A DNA stretch of 8,179 bases from Bacillota bacterium (GTDB lineage: Bacteria; Bacillota; Clostridia; Peptostreptococcales; Anaerovoracaceae): assembly GCA_017543805.1 (NCBI GenBank), contig JAFYFK010000006.1, positions 1 to 8,179 on the forward strand, read 5' to 3'. The notes beneath the pieces are model-generated. The model was not told where the DNA came from. It made no database searches and saw nothing but the letters and a program-made list of their open reading frames with translations. Positions 6,113 through 8,179 of this stretch are shown piece by piece; the stretch's first letter is position 1, and each line of letters opens with the position of its first letter. The translations under genes were made by a program, and so were the position numbers.

Positions 6113-6126
6113 GTTTGCCGCATGAG

Positions 6127-6135
6127 TTTTCCCCA
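6127..6135 (+). promoter_or_regulatory. Imperfect DnaA box (TTTTCCCCA), paired with box 2
   Basis: The same one-base variant, preceded by the conserved G. With box 2 it forms an inverted pair: GTTTTCC (6126-6132) against GGAAAAC (6145-6151). Confidence 0.4.
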
Positions 6136-6141
6136 AAAGGC

Positions 6142-6150
6142 TGTGGAAAA
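6142..6150 (-). promoter_or_regulatory. DnaA box 2 (TTTTCCACA, minus strand)
   Basis: Exact fit to TTWTNCACA, read on the minus strand inside GTTTTCCACAG. It is the only exact box in this orientation and faces the imperfect box at 6127-6135. Confidence 0.7.
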
Positions 6151-6216
6151 CTTAAAAGTCCGAAACATCAGTAATTGCAAGGACTGCACGATTTCCAAAT
6201 TTAGTCAAGAAGAAAG

Positions 6217-6225
6217 TTTTCCACA
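6217..6225 (+). promoter_or_regulatory. DnaA box 3 (TTTTCCACA)
   Basis: Exact fit within GTTTTCCACAG. Shared flanks (AAAG before, AAA after) resemble those of boxes 1 and 4. Confidence 0.7.
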
Positions 6226-6284
6226 GAAACCCGTCTTTTTTCATTAATATTTTCTTAAATACGCATTTATCAAGGCTTTCACGG

Positions 6285-6293
6285 TTTTCCACA
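6285..6293 (+). promoter_or_regulatory. DnaA box 4 (TTTTCCACA)
   Basis: Exact fit within GTTTTCCACAG. It is the box next to the AT-rich stretch 6294-6340, the arrangement expected of an origin-proximal box beside an unwinding element. Confidence 0.7.
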
Positions 6294-6309
6294 GAAAGCA
6301 AGAGAAAAA

Positions 6310-6338
6310 AATCAAAAATTTTTACGGATTTTTTGATT
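6310..6338. repeat. AT-rich inverted repeat, possible DNA-unwinding element
   Basis: AATCAAAAA (6310-6318) is matched by TTTTTGATT (6330-6338) across an 11-bp centre. It lies in an almost GC-free stretch 17 bp after DnaA box 4. No T-run follows the right arm on the plus strand that would make it a clear terminator. An unwinding role is inferred only from composition and position. Confidence 0.4.
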
Positions 6339-6441
6339 CGCATATCCTGCTGCTTTTATACAAACATCATATGGATGGTAAAACCTGTTAAATAAGATGC
6401 GGGTCACTGCGCAGCGTATTTCAATTCTTGTCCGCTCCGCA

Positions 6442-6470
6442 TTGCGGCAGGGCTGTAAATATGGTATGAT
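6442..6470 (+). promoter_or_regulatory. prfA promoter (extended -10)
   Basis: A -35 TTGCGG (6442-6447), a 17-bp spacer and TATGAT (6465-6470) preceded by TG one base away (6462-6463) give an extended -10. The expected start is near 6477. The leader of about 23 nt contains AAAGGA (6486-6491), 8 nt before the ATG. A small inverted repeat CCGC-ATT-GCGG (6437-6447) covers the -35 and might be an operator, though nothing else supports that. Confidence 0.65.
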
Positions 6471-6499
6471 ACTTTAGTTTGGAGTAAAGGAAAAAGAAC

Positions 6500-7567
6500 A
6501 TGTTTAAGAAACTCGATTTCATACTTGAAAAATACGATGAGCTCGGCCGCCTTGTGTCCGACCCGGAAGTAATAGCTGACCAGCAGCGCTGGCAGAAGAG
6601 CATGCGCGAGATGGGCGACATGGAGCCCGTCGTTCAGAAATACAGGGAGTACAAGCGCAACGAGGAAGAACTCGAAGGCGCAAAGGAAATGCTCAACGAG
6701 CCCGGCCTTGACGACGAAATGCGCGAGATGGCCAAGATGGAGCTCTCCGAGTTGGAGGATAAAAAGGAAAAGTTTGAGCAGGAGCTTAAGATCCTTCTCC
6801 TTCCCAAGGATCCCAACGACGAAAAGAACGTCTACGTCGAACTGCGCGCCGGCACCGGCGGCGAGGAAGCGGCACTGTTCGCGTCGGATCTGCTGCGCAT
6901 GTATACGCGTTACGCGGAGCGCAGGGGCTGGAAGACGGAGCTTACCGACGTCAACGACACGGGAATCGGCGGTGTCAAGGAAGCTGTGCTGCGTATAATC
7001 GGCCGCGGAGCTTACTCCAGACTCAAATACGAGAGCGGCGTGCACCGCGTGCAGCGTGTCCCCGAGACCGAAAGCTCAGGCCGCATCCATACCTCGGCCG
7101 CGACAGTCGCTATCATGCCTGAAGTCGACGACGTGCAGCTGGACCTCAAGTGGGAAGACATCCGCGTGGATACCTTCCGTGCCAGCGGCCACGGCGGCCA
7201 GTACATAAACATGACGGACTCCGCCGTCCGCCTTACCTACCTCCCGACAGGGACCGTGGTAAGCTGTCAGGACGAAAAGAGCCAGCTCAAGAACAAGGAA
7301 AAAGCCTTTAACGAACTCAAGAGCCGCATCTACGCCGACATGCTGCAGAAGCAGCACGACGAGCAGGCTGCTGAACGCAAGGGGCAGATCGGCAGCGGAG
7401 ACCGCAGCGAACGCATCAGGACCTACAACTTCCCGCAGGGAAGGGTCACCGACCATCGCATAGGCCTTACGATATACAAACTGGACGCCTTCCTCGACGG
7501 GGACATCGACGAAGTTGTCGACGCCCTGATAACCGACGAACAGGCCGAAAAGATGAAGAATCTGTAG
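6500..7567 (+). CDS. prfA: Peptide chain release factor 1 (355 aa)
   Basis: RF1 reads UAA and UAG stop codons in the ribosomal A site and triggers peptide release. The N-terminal helical domain (about residues 1-105) is rich in charged coiled coil. Domain 2 carries the anticodon-like PxT motif as PET (188-190 in RVPETESSGRIHTSAATVA), the form I also recall from Bacillus. Domain 3 has the catalytic GGQ at 232-234 (RASGHGGQYINMTDSAVRLT), followed by the conserved CQDEKSQLKNKEKA (256-269) and GDRSERIRTYNFPQGRVTDH (300-319). The residue before GGQ is His, and the following YINMT differs from the E. coli AGGQHVNTT, a lineage-level variation. The PxT rather than SPF motif excludes RF2, and no programmed frameshift is present. 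Length matches the family. The stop is followed after 10 nt by the tsaC-like gene; prmC, whose product methylates GGQ and which often follows prfA, is not here. Confidence 0.97.
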   Translation: MFKKLDFILEKYDELGRLVSDPEVIADQQRWQKSMREMGDMEPVVQKYREYKRNEEELEGAKEMLNEPGLDDEMREMAKMELSELEDKKEKFEQELKILLLPKDPNDEKNVYVELRAGTGGEEAALFASDLLRMYTRYAERRGWKTELTDVNDTGIGGVKEAVLRIIGRGAYSRLKYESGVHRVQRVPETESSGRIHTSAATVAIMPEVDDVQLDLKWEDIRVDTFRASGHGGQYINMTDSAVRLTYLPTGTVVSCQDEKSQLKNKEKAFNELKSRIYADMLQKQHDEQAAERKGQIGSGDRSERIRTYNFPQGRVTDHRIGLTIYKLDAFLDGDIDEVVDALITDEQAEKMKNL

Positions 7568-7577
7568 GCGCAGAGGA

Positions 7578-8179
7578 TTGGAAACAAAATACCTTAGCAC
7601 AAGTAAAGAAGATATAGAATTCGCGGCGGAGATAATACGCGGAGGCGGGCTGGTGGCTTTCCCGACTGAGACCGTCTACGGGCTCGGCGGAGACGCATTA
7701 AACGCCGGAGCGTCCGCAAAGATCTACGCGGCAAAGGGCAGGCCGTCCGACAATCCGCTTATAGTTCACATCGCGGACATCGAAGAACTGGACGGGCTGG
7801 CAGCCAAAGTGCCGGAAGAGGCTGTAAAGCTGGCAGAGGCCTTCTGGCCCGGTCCGCTCACCATGGTGCTTCCCAAAAAGGACATTGTTCCGGATGCTAC
7901 CACCGGCGGGCTTAAGACCGTAGCGATACGCATGCCTCAGGGCGAGGCCGCGCAACAGCTTATAAGGCTTTCCGGCGTTCCCATAGCGGCGCCGAGCGCC
8001 AATACGTCGCAGCATCCCAGTCCAACGGCATGGGAGCATGTAAAGCACGACCTTGACGGAAACATAGACGCGGTCGTCTGCGGCGAAAAATGCGAAGGCG
8101 GCATAGAATCCACGGTGCTCGACATGACGGATCCTGCTCACCCGCAGATCCTGAGGCCGGGGCTTATTACGCCGGAGGA
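7578..8179 (+). CDS. L-threonylcarbamoyladenylate synthase, TsaC/Sua5 family (partial, C-terminus beyond right edge)
   Basis: Makes threonylcarbamoyl-AMP from threonine, bicarbonate and ATP in the cytoplasm, the first step of t6A at position 37 of ANN-reading tRNAs; TsaBDE then transfer it. Two hundred residues are visible and form the YrdC domain: GLVAFPTETVYGLGGDA (24-40), IYAAKGRPSDNPLIVHI (49-65), WPGPLTMVLP (90-99), RMPQGE (118-123), PSANTS (139-144) and GGIESTVLD (174-182). Together these supply the nucleotide and threonine pocket. PSANTSQHPSPT lacks the Gly that often follows SANxS. The proposed start is TTG (7578-7580), because no ATG or GTG exists before the conserved domain, a stop lies in frame at 7554-7556, and the result METKYL matches the usual beginning of clostridial homologues as I recall them. 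The Shine-Dalgarno is poor (AGAGG too close, AGGCG at 7566). Whether a C-terminal Sua5 domain follows cannot be seen. It is probably co-transcribed with prfA. Confidence 0.92.
   Translation, partial: METKYLSTSKEDIEFAAEIIRGGGLVAFPTETVYGLGGDALNAGASAKIYAAKGRPSDNPLIVHIADIEELDGLAAKVPEEAVKLAEAFWPGPLTMVLPKKDIVPDATTGGLKTVAIRMPQGEAAQQLIRLSGVPIAAPSANTSQHPSPTAWEHVKHDLDGNIDAVVCGEKCEGGIESTVLDMTDPAHPQILRPGLITPE

Larger units (their letters stand above)
6013..6499. other. AT-rich gene-free region with a DnaA-box cluster (candidate oriC or DnaA regulatory site)
   Basis: This 487-bp stretch holds no credible gene and is visibly far more AT-rich than both flanks. It carries four exact copies of the 11-mer GTTTTCCACAG, three on the plus and one on the minus strand, each containing TTTTCCACA, which fits the DnaA-box consensus TTWTNCACA. 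Three further boxes have one mismatch. Centre-to-centre distances of the exact boxes are 93, 75 and 68 bp. An AT-rich stretch with an inverted repeat follows the last box (6294-6340) and could unwind. The right end holds the prfA promoter. DnaA-box clusters mark origins but also DnaA-titrating or DnaA-regulated sites; dnaA, dnaN, recF, rpmH and gyrase genes are not in view, and the genes to the left point towards the region, which is atypical for a bidirectional origin. Confidence 0.6.

Noticed and set aside
5941..6343. Three short frames (5941-6198 minus, 6014-6247 plus, 6152-6343 minus) in the AT-rich region
   Set aside because: Low-complexity Phe/Lys-rich translations, no ribosome binding sites, and overlap with the terminator and DnaA boxes.
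6333..6362. Possible promoter TTGATT-N18-TATACA
   Set aside because: Both boxes are only fair, the spacing is long, and a better promoter sits next to prfA; chance matches are expected in AT-rich DNA.

Overview
The window looks like an ordinary chromosomal segment of a Gram-positive anaerobe-type bacterium, most likely phylum Bacillota, class Clostridia. Supporting this are a YtrA-type GntR regulator with an ABC pair, the scpA-scpB-rluB order, a Bacillus/Clostridium-style release factor 1, strong GGAGG ribosome binding sites and TTGACA/TATAAT promoters. Coding DNA is moderately GC-rich by eye, with AT-rich intergenic stretches. No transposon, phage gene, CRISPR array, tRNA or rRNA is visible, and no genus can be named from the sequence.

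Layout. Positions 1-1624 (minus strand) hold a tight GntR regulator / ABC ATPase / ABC-2 permease operon, with the permease cut by the left edge. Its promoter (1655-1682) is overlaid by a repeated ACAGTA/TACTGT operator, which suggests autorepression. Just upstream, also on the minus strand, a very good promoter (1854-1882) leads into about 126 nt of strongly folded sequence ending in an intrinsic terminator. This is a candidate small RNA, or a leader of the GntR operon, that I could not assign to a family.

Positions 1992-5931 (plus strand) form a compact, probably co-transcribed group: a membrane-anchored lytic transglycosylase, the condensin subunits ScpA and ScpB, an RluB/RsuA-type 23S rRNA pseudouridine synthase, and an aspartate/glutamate-racemase-family protein. 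All junctions are 2-nt gaps or overlaps. The group links cell-wall turnover, chromosome segregation and ribosome maturation, and a bulged hairpin terminator closes it (5973-6012). The first gene may be translated from a nearly leaderless mRNA.

Positions 6013-6499 are an AT-rich gene-free stretch. It holds four identical copies of GTTTTCCACAG, each containing a DnaA-box 9-mer that fits TTWTNCACA, plus at least three one-mismatch boxes, two convergent box pairs and an AT-rich inverted repeat. This is the most interesting feature: a candidate replication origin or, perhaps more likely, a DnaA-binding regulatory or titration site. No dnaA or dnaN gene is visible beside it.

Positions 6500-8179 (plus strand) carry prfA (release factor 1) behind its own extended -10 promoter. 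The N-terminal two-thirds or so of a TsaC/Sua5 threonylcarbamoyl-adenylate synthase follows immediately and runs off the right edge. Both serve translation: stop-codon reading and tRNA t6A modification.
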